From: Grammothele lineata | Lineage: Eukaryota > Basidiomycota > Agaricomycetes > Polyporales > Polyporaceae | Assembly: GCA_002150815.3 (NCBI GenBank) | Contig: NDFF03000174.1 | Coordinates: forward strand, 1 to 64,000 | DNA: 64,000 nucleotides | Direction: 5' to 3' | Shown: piece by piece, positions 24,962 through 38,019 of the stretch | Position numbering within the stretch: position 1 is the stretch's first letter | How the letters are laid out: each line of letters starts with the position of its first letter | Program-made: the position numbers and the translations under genes | Notes under the pieces: model-generated | The model's database searches: none | Told to the model about the DNA's origin: nothing | Seen by the model: only the letters and a program-made list of their open reading frames with translations

Positions 24962-26088
24962 ATGTCCCCCCAAGGAAGACAAGAGCTTATACAGAATGCG
25001 GTAGCCTTCCTTGTAGATCCGAAGGTATCGCCCCTCTTTGCTTTCTCATAAAGGTTGTCGGTCTGACACGAGGTGTTAGACGCAGGCTTCGCCTCTCGCG
25101 CAGCGTATACAATTCCTAGAGGCAAAAGGACTTAATGCACCGGAGATTGAGGAGGCTATGCGACAAGTTTCTATGCAACAAAATAGTCCACGCCCGTCCA
25201 TGCAGGGAAACTCTCCCGCGTACGGCCCCGTTTACGGGCCTATGCCATATTCGCCCGTTCAACGCCCGTCGCCTCAATGGGACTGGAGGGACTATTTCGT
25301 GAGTTTCAGCCATGGACGTAATGTTACGAGGAGTTATAGTACAAATATTAGATCGCCGCTGTTGTGTCTGGTACCGTGGCATATGGCGCCGCAGCATTGT
25401 TCAGAGTAAGCGGCATTGTCCCTTTCTGACATGTTAGATCTATACTCACAATTCCGCATTGTTCAGAAATACGTGACGCCGCATCTGCGCCCACCGTCTG
25501 CAACAGCGTACGAGCAGGACAAAGATGCGATGACAGCGCAGTTCGATGCCGCTGAAGTCCTTCTGCAAGAGATTCAAGCTGAGACAGCTGCCGTCCGGAC
25601 GGCGGTAGAGGCGCAGGGCGAGAAGGTTGTGAAAATAACAGAGCAAGTGCAGGCTGCCGTCAAGGACATGCGTGAGAGTGAGACTAGGACAAGGGATGAG
25701 ATGCGAGAGATCCGTGAGGAGGTGAACACATTGCAGGAGATGTTGCCTAAGGTGCGGTTCGGCGGTTCGCTCTGTTATGCGTACACCAATGCGTCGACCT
25801 CAGATGATCGAGAAGAACAAGGAAAGCCATCATCAAAACTTGGCAGAGCTTCAGCAAGAGTTAAAATCTCTCAAAGCTCTTCTGCTCAGTAGAGGGCCAA
25901 ATATGTCTGGTAGCCCTTCAACCCCTGTGCTTCCTGGCAAGCCATCAATACCTGCTTGGCAGCTGGCAGGCGGACCCCAAGCCTCTATTCTGTCGACACC
26001 GTTACCGAATACATTACCGAACACATCACCGTCTGTTAGTTCGTTGAATGGAAAAGGGAAAGAAGTTGCGGGACCCGAGTCTCCCTAG
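24962..26088 (+). CDS. PEX14: Peroxisomal docking peroxin PEX14
   Basis: Five exons (24962-25024, 25080-25298, 25352-25405, 25467-25751, 25804-26088) give 301 aa. Splicing exon 1 to exon 2 assembles the Pex14 N-terminal domain: LIQNAVAFLVDPK, SPLAQRIQFLEAKGL, PEIEEAMRQ (the PEX5/PEX19-binding helices). A Pro/Tyr/Gln-rich linker leads to WDWRDYF and one membrane segment encoded by exon 3 (IAAVVSGTVAYGAAALF). A long coiled coil follows (AEVLLQEIQAETAAVRTAVE…) and a Ser/Pro-rich tail. The protein sits in the peroxisomal membrane and receives cargo-loaded PEX5. All introns are 52-61 nt. Confidence 0.93.
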
Positions 26089-26307
26089 TCCTTGTATGAT
26101 ATAGCTGTACTTCACGCAATGCTTAATGTGTTTGGTTCTTGGGATACGCCGCGTACACCGCGCCCATCCGCGCAGTCCACAGGATATGAGGCGCCCGGAC
26201 CGGTTTGAGCGACGGAGAGCTGAGATGTGCTGTGGCAGCAGTGCGCCCGCTACAATCGCCTCCGACTCCCATCTCGACCCGTTCGCAAATCCTGGACACG
26301 TCTCGGT

Positions 26308-29300
26308 ATGTTCAGCCAGTGGAGACATGCTGTCGAAAGTCTAGCACAAGCTCAGCCGCCACGGTCATCCCAAGACACGTCTGCTGAAGACGCTTCCGTC
26401 CGTTCGTCTGTGGACGGGATTCGTACCCCCCTCTCGTCCTCTTCCCAGCTCGCAGAGTCTGCGCTGAGCAGCCTTCGCAAGTCACTTGCGTCCCAGAGGC
26501 CCGCTAGCCCCAGCATGACACAGTCCGACGCCGCCCCCACACCAGGTCAAGGCGCGGCGGCCACAGTCCCCAAGCCGCGTCCGGCTGGTCGGACCACTCT
26601 CGAGGACAGACTCCGTGCCAAGTTCGCCATCGGTGATGTTTCGAGCAACTCTACGCCCGCTGCCTCCGCACGAGCATCCCCTTCTCCCGTCCCTGCTCAG
26701 GACCAACCCTTGGCACTTTCGCCGTCGTCTCCGTCCCAAGTTCATGGCGATATACCCACTGTGAAAGGCCTTCCCAATCCTGTTTCGCCTGCATCTACCC
26801 CACTACCAGACTCTACACCAGTGTCTCCAGTCAGTGCTACACATCTATTCTTGAACGTAGCCACGGAGAATATCTCTCCAGTAACCTCAGCGCTTGACCC
26901 TCCGAAGGATGCTAACCTCTTGAAGCCCAATGCAACGAACCCACAACCCATTGATGATGTTGGTTCTGAATATCTCTCGTCACCTGCTTTCCAGGAGCTT
27001 GAACAGCAAGAACATCCTAACGAGCGCGGTTCGACGTCTACCTTGGGAAGTACACCGTTAGTGCCAGATACTCCATCCCAGATCACGATAGAGGACAACC
27101 CACAGTCCGAAAATTGTGCCCCTTCTTCCGACCAGGATGAGCAGAAAGAAGGCCTTCCAAAGGTGTCCGTCGGGGCTCCAGCAGGGCTAGCCGCATCTGT
27201 TCCCGAAACAACGCTCGCATCTGTGATCTTTACAGCCGATCCGCTCGTCAACGCCCCCTTCGTCAATAAAGACGCTTCAACAACGTCTGTAACCTCCGTG
27301 CCAGCCATGGAAAGCGGGTCTTCTTCGGAGCTTGAGACCTTACGGCCCTTGACAACAGCCCCAGGAAGGAGTATGGACGGCGTCGACGTCGACGTCCTGC
27401 AAAAGCGCTTGAAGCTGGTTGAGCAGAGGTTTACGGGTCAGTCCAAATGTCTTCGCGTTGAATGACCCATTTCAACTCCCCACTAGACGTCTCCACGTCG
27501 TTCAAGCGTCTGCAAGCCGAGAAGTTGGCCGTAGACGGCATCCTACGTGAATTGACCCCCATAGAGAGTGTATCAGAGGTCGAAGCGTTACGAGAGTACT
27601 TTCAGAACATGAACCTCAAGGCCGAGGTGGGCTCATATACATGTGCGTCACACCCATATGTACTCACAGGAGTCGAACTATAGATGTCTCAGGATGAGAT
27701 TCGTCGTCTAACGGGTAAACTTACTCGTAAGTATCAGCAGGTACAGCTTAATCTGCCTCTCTCAACTGTATCTCAGGGCAAGATGAACGTATAGAAGAGC
27801 TTCGTGACATTCACCGTCTAGATTCCAAATCTCAGTCTGACCAGATTGAGAAACTCAAGGCCCAGTTAAGCGAGGCTGAAAAACTCCTCAAAACTGCAGA
27901 GGCATCATCTACTCAGGCTGCGAAGGAAATTGCCAAGCACAAGCCCGAGGTTGATCGATTGCAGGGCGAACTCAATAAGGCCATAGCAAATGCTAAAGAC
28001 GAGGAAGAAAAACGGTCGAAAGCCATTGCTTTACTCAAAACCGTCCGGCAAAAACTAGTCAAGGCTGAAAAGGAGCGTGACGACGCGGTGAAAGAGGTGG
28101 GGACTCTGAAGGAGGTGGAGAAGGCAGAGCGGGAGAAGGAGAAAGCGGAGCGGGCAAAGCTTCTAACTGAGATTGACAAAGTGAATGGCGAGAGGGAGAC
28201 AGCGATCCAAGGATTGCGAGAGCAGTTCGAGAAAGAGATTGCGACGCTGAAGGAGAAGCACGACAAGGAAATGGCTGCTGTGAGAGGACAATTCGAATTC
28301 GAAGCCATCACTGCGAAGGTACATCAATCCTCTCACGCGTTGCACAATGCAGGGGCAGACCACTGATATCATATAGACTACTCACGTCAAGGAGGTCGAG
28401 AGCAAGAAGTCCCGTATATCGACCCTCGAAGGCAGCGTACGCTCACTGTCAAGAGAGAAGGACGAACTTTTCGACCAGTTGCAGCTTCGACAGGCCGAGA
28501 TGGAGTCATTGCGCTCGTCACTCGAATCCCTTCAGGGGCAGAATACTGAACTACAGTTTCAATTGCGGGAAGCTCAGGACCGAGTGGCGCTTTTGCAGGA
28601 AGAGTTCACCGATGTGCGCCGCCAACTGGACATGCACATACAATCACCCGGTCCCTCCGCCGAAGAGACCACACGTCTCCTCTCCGCTACCGAGTCGAAG
28701 TACGAAGCTAAACTTGGGGACCTTCGTCGAAGACTCACAGAAGCCGAGCGCGAGCGCGACGAAGGCGAGGCGCACTGGAGCAAGAAATTGGCCGAACGTG
28801 CGTGGGAGGTAGAAGGCCTCAAGGCGAAGATCGATTCATCGTTCAGAATCAAGGCAGAGGAAGTAGAGAGTACAGAGACTTTGAAGAACGAAGTCAAAAC
28901 ATTGCAGAGCGAGATTCGTGCATACAAGAAGCAGGTGTCTGACCTAAATGTACAATCCGCTAGGACCACCGAGACGGAGGTGAGCTACTACCTTACGCCT
29001 CTAACGCGATAGGGTGCTTACTATTTATCAGAACGTTGCCAAGACACAGCTGGCGGACCTCAGCTCGAAGATAGCTGGTTTGCAGCAACTTGTAGACGAG
29101 AGTAGGGACCGCGAAACTCAACTCCGTGCTCAGAACAAGGTTCGTCCTCTTGCGGCTGACACATTCCCAGAGATTGACGACTGCTAGACATTGCGCGATG
29201 AGCTGCGTAAGGTACAGTCTTCAGTGGCTCTATTTGAGAAGCAGCGAGGACCGGGCGTCGGCTACTGGGCTTCGCGCAATGAAAGCACGTCGGACGTCAG

Positions 29301-29582
29301 ATCTCCCACGTCATCCGCGTCCGATTTGGCCAAGGAGAAGTCATCTTCGAGACCAACGTCTCCGTCTACAGTCAAATCCGACGAAGAGGTCAACTTTGAA
29401 TATCTACGGAACGTCATCATGCAATTCCTGGAGCACAAGGAGATGCGGGTCAGTAGCACTATACTACCTACTGTTTTCACGCCGTTGAACTAATGGCATT
29501 TTAGCCTCATCTTATTCGCATTCTATCTACAATTTTAAGATTTACGCCTCAGGAGACTCGTCGGCTCATCTCAAAAGTATGA
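26308..29582 (+). CDS. GRIP-domain golgin (Imh1-like)
   Basis: Eight exons (26308-27436, 27487-27626, 27684-27726, 27777-28318, 28377-28979, 29032-29139, 29188-29448, 29505-29582) give 967 aa. The N-terminus MFSQWRHAVESLA is followed by ~370 Ser/Pro/Thr-rich residues, then ~450 residues of heptad coiled coil (for example KLKAQLSEAEKLLK and TEAERERDEGEAHW). The C-terminus, joined across the last intron, is a GRIP domain: VNFEYLRNVIMQFLEHKEMR then PHLIRILSTILRFTPQE, including the invariant tyrosine that contacts ARL1-GTP. It therefore probably tethers vesicles at the trans-Golgi. It resembles yeast Imh1 in layout; I leave the symbol empty because golgin orthology across fungi is loose. Confidence 0.9.
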
Positions 29583-29880
29583 TAGACCAGGATCATGGAT
29601 GACGGCTTGAGATCGTTGTGTATGCCACTGTAGTTGCTTCGACGTGACCCCTTTTCAATGCATCAGAACCAGGGTTCATGTTCCAGGTTGATCACGATGT
29701 TTGATGCCGCCTTGAGAGATCGCCGGGAGAGTGCAGGCAGGCAGGCTAGTCCTGCCATTCAAGCAGCCACGGCCAATGCCAGGTTGAACGTTGAACCTTG
29801 TATCCCGTGGCGGAATCTAAATTCAGACGCCCAGCCTTGTGCTTGAACCGAACCCCCACGTACAACGACACAAGCGTCAG

Positions 29881-32800
29881 ATGTCACTTAGTGAACTCAC
29901 TAGAAACGCATTTCAGGGTGGAATTTCTGCACAAAAAGTATGTTATGAGAGCCACATTTAAGTCTTCTTTTTGCTCACGAGACTCTGGCTGGTGTCCTCA
30001 GTGGCTTGCGCTTTGCAAGCTATTTATCTCCAAGAATCTCGCTCACAATGCTACACATAGCATCGAAACAGAAATTGCGAGTTGCGTGAAGGCTTCACAG
30101 TATGGTGCAGCGCGATACTTAATGGATCTCAATCTAGACTCTGTCTTCATACTCTTCCGGGACTACCCTGGGGATCCCACTCTCCAGGGGTACCTCAAAC
30201 ACGCTATTGATGAGGGCCTCCTCTCCCCCCCGACCTTCCTCTCAGCCTTCTTGCTCGCTGCACAATCCGCAGAGCTGCACAATCCAGCGACGCTTGACAT
30301 GCTCTGTCGAATTGCGCTCGAGCACCATTACGCAACGGGCATGCCCACCGCGTTCGGCTCGCTCATCCCCTTTGGAGAGCCCCCCGCGCGCCTCCTCGCC
30401 ACCGTCGCTGACGCGATGAAGCTTCTGAAGACCGCCTGTACGCTCCCTCTGCCGCCTTTCCACCCGTTGTCTGGTGTGGCCTCGGAACTGCTGGGGTCGC
30501 TCCTAGCGTGTGTCACAGACGAGACGCCGGTGTCGGCCGCGCAGGGGATGGAGTGTTACCTCGAGGCGGGGGAGTTGCTCCAGAGCTCACGCGTCGGAGG
30601 GACGGTGCGGAACATGCTGGAGGCGTTTGCGGTACAACTCGCGATGATTGTTGGTGGGGACGACACGAAGTTCGTCACAGCAAGGGATGTGGGGCCACTG
30701 CAATTTGGGCTCGGACGGGGTGACCCAGTCCTTGCACCAAGCTCAGAAACGGACATTGTGTCATGCAGTTTGCTCCTGAATCACTGGGTGGGGAAGTCTG
30801 TCGCACTTTCTAGAAGCTGCCGTTGACGTCGTTGGCTTTCAGATCTTTAACAGGGCTGGTGACTATGGTTCCGGCGACACGCAGCATGCTGTCGCAATGC
30901 TGGTTGCACTTTTGCGCGCGCTATCATGCACACCAGCGACGTTCTACGCACAACTCATCATTGCGTCTCTGACCAACTTGATTCAAAGCTTCGGACCCAG
31001 TGTGCCCACGCGGTCTTCAGCCATATGGAAGGCATTCACTGTCGGCCGACTCCCCCACCTGCTCGCGTCATTCAAGAAAATTGGTCGTCCTGAAGGAATT
31101 ACGGAGGCAGAGTGGGTGCGTCTTCCAGATCGATCATAATCCGCGTGCTGATTGATTTATTCTAGCACTCAGCGTTACAGCTAGCACTCAGCCGTGTGAT
31201 TCATAGAACAGATCTCTTGGACAAAGTAGACAATAACGGACAAAACGGTGGTTCGGATGCTGCTAGCGACCGGTCCGTGATGTAAGTGTCGGCTCAGCTT
31301 CACCTGGGAGTACAGACTAACTTCTTCGTTCAGGCCACACTCATTCATGTCTGAATTCCTCTACCAGCTGTTTTCGGTTGGGGTAATCGAACAAGCAGTA
31401 GTGGCGACGATTAATCCGAACCTGTCGAACGACTTTCACCCTCGCATGGTGACAGAGGCGCAAGAAGCTGGAGTTGATCTCATTGTGCGTCTTCCACGAG
31501 CTGATTGTAGTATCACTTCCGTTCACCAAGTAGTAGGGCCTCTTTGAGGGAAAACTGTCGCCTGATGCTAGCTCCGAAGATGTCGAGGTCGTGCTATATC
31601 GAGCTTGGAAGGACCCGTGTTGTCATGCGGCGTTTGCAGATGTAGTTGTCAAGGTGCGTACCGGACTTATTGCGTGCAACGTTCGGACGCTGACCTTGAA
31701 CCGGTAGCGGTTCACAACATCTACAAAGAGCATGGATGTCGAATCGCTCGGACTTGTCTGCAAGATATTGTGTCAATATGACATGGCAGTAGACATGCTG
31801 TCACTGCATGCAAAGATTGCCGATCTTGTCGCTCATGCGTTATCCTTTGTCGATGAGTATGATTGCGAGACAGTTGGTATGTTTTGGCGGTGAGATTTTG
31901 TGGCAGATCACTGAACCTCGTTGTCGTCACAGGTGATCCACAGTCGGCAGTGACTCATCTGGGCGACGTTGTTCTATTTATTCAGGCAACTATCGCAAGG
32001 TTTAATGTGAGAGGAAGGAGCTGCAACGACAGATACTGAACAGTGACCTACTTATCATTCTAGCTTGCGCAATATCCCTTCACCGTCGGCGACAAGCGGG
32101 TCACCCCTGATTTTTTACTCTCTGTGGGAACTTGCAATCGTCCTGATACGTTGAAAACGGATGAGCGACAACAGATTGCGGCCTGGTCGAAGGCCCTTTT
32201 TGATCCGAACACGGAAGGCATAGAAGATACCATTCTACGGTGAGACTCATACTTGGGTAGGCCCTCCCGTTTGCCTGAGTTTTATGGTAGAGCAACACCT
32301 CCAAAAGCGCTCCTCAAGATCGCCCCGAAACTGTTCGCGTGCGCTGCGCTGAGGCCCGTAGCAAGTGACATGGACAAAGAAGTGCTGAACAACGGCATCT
32401 CCTATTTCCTAGGCCCTCTCCTGAACTGGACGCTGGTTGGGGTTATCAGGTTGCTGCTGACGGAGATACAACGGAAAGCGTTCGCGTAGGTTATTCGCTC
32501 GACCACTCATTGAGTAAAGCTCAGTATTGTGACCACAGATACAAGTACATCAAGGCTATGACGGCGGATAATTATCTAGAACTGCTCAAGACGCTAGTGA
32601 CGTCGCCATCATGCCCGCATGTCGTCCTACTCCTCTCTGCACCAGCTATTCTTCGTCTCTTTCCTGATGTTTTCCCCCCTCACATACAAGCTTATATTGG
32701 CGACTTTGACTACAAGCCGATTCGCAACGCCGCATTACAAGTGCTTGGCGTTCCAACACCCATCGAAGGCGAGCGCTCGTCGTAGGTGCTCAATGTGCGC

Positions 32801-33434
32801 TCCCTACTCACACCGCGCTTCTGCAGGCGCTCCAAATCAGCCCCACATAGAACATACAAATCTCAGCCCGTCGACCCAAGCAGCACGGCTCGTTGGGAAC
32901 GCACTGACGGGGGCACGGGCGGGTCGCGCGCCCGCGCTAGACGTGGATCGCTGCCTTCTCCTCGCGCGGCCGACGAAGTTCCTCACGGACATGTGGGAGC
33001 AGCTCGTACTTGCGGCTACGACGGGCGACGTGGAAGCAGCGCGGAGAGTGGCGACATTCGTGCTGACTGCCCCGCGCACGCCGCGTGGGCCGCCGCTGCT
33101 ACCCGTGTTCCTACATGTCGTCCTGCCCGCGATCGTCGCGGGGGCGGATGGGTCGGGAAGCGGGACGGAGCAGCCACCGCTGATGGTGATTGTCGAGCTC
33201 GTCGTCACGGTAGTTTCGTCTGCGCTGACGGGGGCGCTGCACCTGGAATGGGCGTTGAGCGCGGGAGGCGAGGAGCGAAACGTGCTTGGACAGTCGGTCG
33301 CATCCATGGCACGGCGGCTGTCGGGCGACCTGCGCCGGCGCGGCGGCGGGCCGGCGGGAAAGACGGTCCTACAACGGCTGGCGGCGATGCAGCCGTTTGT
33401 GGCCAACTTCCCCACGTTTGCGGCTGAGGTGTGA
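29881..33434 (+). CDS. MED5: Mediator complex subunit 5 (MED5/NUT1)
   Basis: Thirteen exons (29881-29937, 30002-30080, 30138-30787, 30843-31115, 31166-31281, 31334-31484, 31537-31653, 31708-31876, 31933-32006, 32064-32239, 32291-32485, 32539-32781, 32867-33434) give 955 aa. The N-terminus MSLSELTRNAFQGGISAQKW, LALCKLFISKN, then ILFRDYPGDP and AELHNPATLDMLCRIAL, is the MED5 pattern. The rest is all-helical and leucine-rich with no enzymatic motif, as expected for this tail-module subunit. It helps link activators to RNA polymerase II in the nucleus. The 85-nt intron 12 and its acceptor at 32866 are the least certain junction. The gene converges with the CDF transporter, with 171 nt between stops. 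Confidence 0.85.
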
Positions 33435-33605
33435 GCGCGTCAGGCGTGACCGCATCGGTGATAACGCGGAGGGGCATGGACAACTAGGCGATGATATCGT
33501 ACTTATGCACAGTTACCGTACATGGCAGGGCGGACAGAACGAGGGCAGCGATGGGAGATAATTAATGTTAACATTCAATCGACAGCATCATTAGGAGACG
33601 CAGGA

Positions 33606-35474
33606 TTAGACGTCGGTCGGGGGCGGCGCTGTGGGCCGGTGAGCACTGAAGTCGGGGAACGGACAGGGGCCGGACTCACGGCAGCACGAGTTTTCGGACG
33701 GGTTGCACTCCTCGTCGGGCGGGCACACAATCAAGCAGGAAGACTCCGCTGCGGTCTGAGAAGCCAGTCAGCGTGGGGCACCGAGACGAACGATGGCGGA
33801 CGTACGCGGAGATGCTCGTCCGGGGGCGCGTTTCGGGGAGGGTGGTACTCGGGCTGGATGGTACTCGAATGGATGCCCCGGTCGTGCAGCGCCTTCCGGA
33901 TCTGCGCTGCCACGGGCATGAAGTCATGTTTGCGCGACGCCATCACGTGTACAGACGCGACAATCTTGTTCTCCGACAACTGCCAGATGTGCAGCTCGTG
34001 CACCGACAACACCCCATCCACATCGAGGATCGCGCTCCGCACTTCGTCGAGAGAGATGGTAGCGGGGACGCCTTGAAGGAGAATGAAGGCTGTGCTCCTC
34101 ACTACATCCGAACGATGAGTCTAGGGGCGCCACCAAGTGGATAAGCCACTCACCAAGTGGAAGGGCCGACGAGAAAATAATGACAGTGATGACCAGACTG
34201 ATGACGGGGTCAAAGTAGAACTTCCAACTCCAGGTCGTTAGCCAGATAACCAAGCCCGTTGCGATTACCCCGACGTTGCCGAGGGCGTCTCCAAGGACGT
34301 GCAGCACCAGCGCTCGCATGTTCATCGACCCATGCGAATGCCCATGTCCACCGCGGCTGTGATCATGACCGTTCGCCGTGTGCGAGTGTGAATCAGATGA
34401 GTTCGAGGCTGCGTCCGAGTGCAGTAACGGTGTCGCCTCGTTCATAAGCTGCACCACGTCCTCTTCAGAGTCGCAAATGACGTTTTCGCGCGTGCTGTCT
34501 ATGCTTGCACGGCCCGTCCGAGACCGAGACCGGCTGATTCGAGAGGGAGAAGGGGAACGTGCGCGCGCAACATCGTTTGCAGCTTGGACAATTGACGCGC
34601 GTGTTGCGGCAGGGTGGCCGTAAAGAGAGGAGTACGACTCTGAACGTTCGCGAGACTTGAGGCGAGCGGGGGAGGGCGTGGTCGGGGCCCGGGGTGTCGC
34701 TTGCCCATCATCCAAGGAAGAGCGTATGCTGGGGGGCTTGGAAACGGCGGGGCTCTCTTTTCCGTGACTATGCCCGTGATCATGCCCGTGTTCTAGGCCA
34801 TGGCTGAACGACACAAAGTATATGTAATAAAACATGCTAAAGACGTACCGTGGAACAGAAACAATCCTACCATGTTTGACGCAAGCCCTAGAGAACCAAC
34901 CAAGACGACGAGGCGGGGATTGGAGATTTCTCGATCGGATATGATAAGGTGGACATTCTCTTGTATGAAAGACTAGGAAGCTTACCTGGGGTGCTGAAGA
35001 AACGTTCTATCGCCTCCAAGAAAATGGAGAAGCATAGCGCGAGGAGGAAGACCCCATTAATCAACGCCGCAAGGATTTCTGCCCGATGCCATCCGTACGA
35101 GTAACGGGAGTCAAAGTGGGTTTGCTGCGTGAGCTATGGGAGAGGCAATGAACGTGTGGGAGGGGCTGAATTGGTGTGGAGAGGGGCGTACCTTAATAGC
35201 GTACAGAGCTACTACCAAGCTGAGGACATCGCTGCAAGAGGCGCGAGAACCACATCAGGTTATGAAACCATTTCCGTTGTAAGAGCAGACGCACTTGAGC
35301 ATGTGGAAACTATCTGCGACAAGCGCGAGGGAGCCCACAGCATAACCTGAACCGTGTGGTTTAGCGCCATTGAACGGAGTCGGACGGTAGTTACCACGTA
35401 CCAACGATGAGCTCGACGAAGAAGAAGAGAGCATCAATTACAAGCAGAAGGATTATGCGTGTTTCGCGCGACAT
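33606..35474 (-). CDS. Cation diffusion facilitator, vacuolar zinc transporter (ZRC1/COT1 type)
   Basis: Eight exons (35474-35402, 35346-35295, 35231-35192, 35133-34986, 34929-34849, 34792-34154, 34101-33806, 33755-33606) give 492 aa. Transmembrane helices 1-4 carry the CDF signature ALVADSFHMLNDVLSLVVAL with the metal-binding HxxxD in TM2 and a matching LHVLGDALGNVGV (HxxxD) in TM5. Between TM4 and TM5 lies a large loop that starts His-rich (HEHGHDHGHSHG) and contains Ser/Arg-rich sequence. The C-terminal cytosolic ferredoxin-like domain (VDGVLSVHELHIWQL, KIVASVHVM) is present. The end is Cys-rich (SCLIVCPPDEECNPSENSCC), as in basidiomycete homologs. It exports zinc from cytosol into vacuole or secretory compartments. 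The end exon could extend if a 36-nt intron is used. Confidence 0.9.
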
Positions 35475-36358
35475 CGTGGACGCATACAGGCTCGGGGACG
35501 AGGGCGAGGGCACAAGGAGGTGGAGGAACGCAGAACGCGAGTTTAAAGTGCAGAGGCGCTTCCAGGTTGTGTCATCGGAGGACGACTAAAGCCGGCGATG
35601 GCCGCCGCAGTGGGTGAGTCATCTTATCTGATAAGATAACGAGTCTGTCACTTAGTGGCTGATCTCCTCCTCGCCCCTGAGTCTTGACTCCCCCAAGGCC
35701 CATCACGCTCTGGATTCGGCTTTTCGGGGATTGTCGGACAAGAGATGGCTTGTGTCGTTTCAATTTGAGAGGTTTGTACAGTTCATGCTTTGGCGCCTAT
35801 AGAGGTGGCGTCAAATTCAACGTTCAACTCTGGTGTTGGGGTGAGGGGGCTGATTGAAACAAACGTTTGAAGTGAGCCCATCAAACACCGAGTCCTAGAC
35901 GTGGTCCGACAGTTGGATGAATGTTGGATAATAAGCGAAATGATATATCTAGTATGCAACAAAGACGGACCTCCACCACACGGACCTCAGAAGTCATACA
36001 GTGAGTTCGTCCACCTACCTTATTGCAGAATATGTGGAGTTTTACTCAACATCTGAAGAATATCGAATCGGGATTTGCCATGATGGTTCGTTGTAATCTC
36101 TTCGTATTCACAGTGACCCGTCGGACCTTGTTGTCACTCGCGCGGCGATGATGGACACAATATCACCCACGTGATCTGGACGAGTTGTGCCTTGTTTGGC
36201 AAATGCCTCTTACCGTAGTGCTCGCCTGAAACTCCAAAATTGCCGATCTACTTTCGCTAGGTTCTAGTCTCTCTGGCATTGCCCCTAGAGCCTCTCGGTT
36301 TCCCTATAGATCGCTTCGCTTCCACGCACCATCCAACGTTCACCACCACTCTCGAAAC
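35475..36358. other. Divergent promoter region (CDF transporter / eIF3h)
   Basis: About 880 nt separate two divergent start codons. I see no recognisable gene. The right part is CT-rich just upstream of the eIF3h ATG, as is common for fungal promoters. Confidence 0.4.
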
Positions 36359-38019
36359 ATGGCCGTAACGTCTATGGCAGCGGCTCTCGCCGCTACGCTG
36401 CCAGCACCTCAGTCTGCGCCTACCCCGAGCGCGCCAACCTATGAAGCCATCCCTGCGTCGATGGCCAAGGTCATCGATATCGAGGCGGAGATCCCAGTTA
36501 CGAGCGTACAGTTGGATGCGATGGTAAGCGTTATGCTCCTCAACCGCCTACTTCCCCCCTTCCCCTCCCGCCCGTCCGTGCATCTGCAGGGTTTTGCAAG
36601 GGCCGGCTAAATGGCATCGGAGCGCACGCGCTCTGCCTCTCAGGCGCGGACGCACGTTCACCTTCTTCCGATGCGGAGCGTGGGCATAGATCGTACGTTC
36701 ATGGCTTGGACTTCTGGGGTGCAATTTACGGTCGGCGGACGGACGCTGTTGCGGCCGCATTTGCGTTCAAAGCGGATAATTTAGTTTATATGACTCTCGC
36801 GGGGTTCTGGGCTCGCTAACACGCATTCTGCATCACTGTCGTAGGTTGTTTCGAAGATTGTGAAGCATGCGCGGGAGGCGCCGGGCTCGTCCGCGCACGG
36901 GCTCCTACTTGGTTTGGACCTCGACGGCACACTCGAAATTTCAAACTCATTTCCCCTCCCTCATCATACCAGCGATGAGGACGACAAGTCGTCCAAGGGT
37001 GTGGGTGAGTAATGAACCGATCGTCACGGAATAGACATTCACCAGATCGGCGTATGACGGTTTCCAGCCCGGTATCAGGCGTCGATGCTGCGCTCTCTGA
37101 AGGAAGTCCAGGCAGACGACAGCGTGATCGGTTTCTACCAGGGCATGACCCTGGGATCGTTCTTCAACCAAACTTTGGTCGACACTCAGGCCATCCATCA
37201 AGAAAAATTGCGGCATGGCGGCGTTGTCATCGTGCATGGTACGTGCATGTCACGTCCCCAGAACGTGTTTTTGAGCGCGCTGACCGAATCCTTTGTCCTC
37301 TACGCGCCGTAGACATCTCGCAGACTGCACGAGGAAACGCGTCCTTCCGAGCGTTCCGTTTGACACGCTCGTTCCTTAGCGCTTACAAAAGGCGTAACTT
37401 CAGCACCACGAGGTGAACACGTTCCGGACGGGTTCGAACGGGACAGGTTGCTGACTCGCGCTCTTTCTGTACGTATAGCTTGATTGACCATCGTTTGACG
37501 TTTTCGGCCATCCTAGAGGAGGTCCCGCTCAAAATCCGTACGAATGCGCTGGCGAGTGCGTTCCTCGGAGCGTTGTCGGAGGGCTCGCTCTCGTCGACGA
37601 CTGTTGCGAATCCGGCGTCCGCGAGCTCGTCTGCAGCGATCCCGCCATCATACTCGCGACTGGATCTGGGGACAGCGAACACCCCGCGAAACTTGGAGCT
37701 GATCGTGGAGGCTCTGGACAACTATAAGACGGAGGAGGGCAACCTCGCATACTTGCAGCGGCAGATCGCGCGCGAGAAGGCCAAGGCGGACGCGTATGTG
37801 GCGAAGAGGAAGGAGGAGAACGCGACCCGGACAGCGGCGGGGTTGGCGCCGCTCCCGGAAGAAGACGTGAGCAGGCTGTTCAAGATACCACCGGAGCCGA
37901 GCCGGCTGGAGAGCATGCTGCTGCTCGGGCGGATCGATGCGTACGGGAAGAGCCTGGAGGAGACGGCGAGCACGGGACTGGTGAAGATGTACGCGGCGAA
38001 GGCGAACGCCGGGAACTGA
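36359..38019 (+). CDS. eIF3h: Translation initiation factor eIF3 subunit H (MPN domain)
   Basis: Five exons (36359-36523, 36845-37004, 37068-37238, 37313-37412, 37479-38019) give 378 aa. The MPN fold begins with VQLDAMVVSKIVKHAREAPG, HGLLLGLDLDGTLEISNSFP and continues ARYQASMLRSLKEVQADDSV, IGFYQGMTLGSF, VVIVHDISQTARGNASFRAF. The JAMM zinc ligands are absent, as usual for the structural subunit eIF3h. The second half is helical (ERLxx-like LEEVPLKIRTNALASAFL, then a charged region). It belongs to the octameric eIF3 core on the 40S subunit. Intron 1 is unusually long for this locus (321 nt). Confidence 0.93.
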
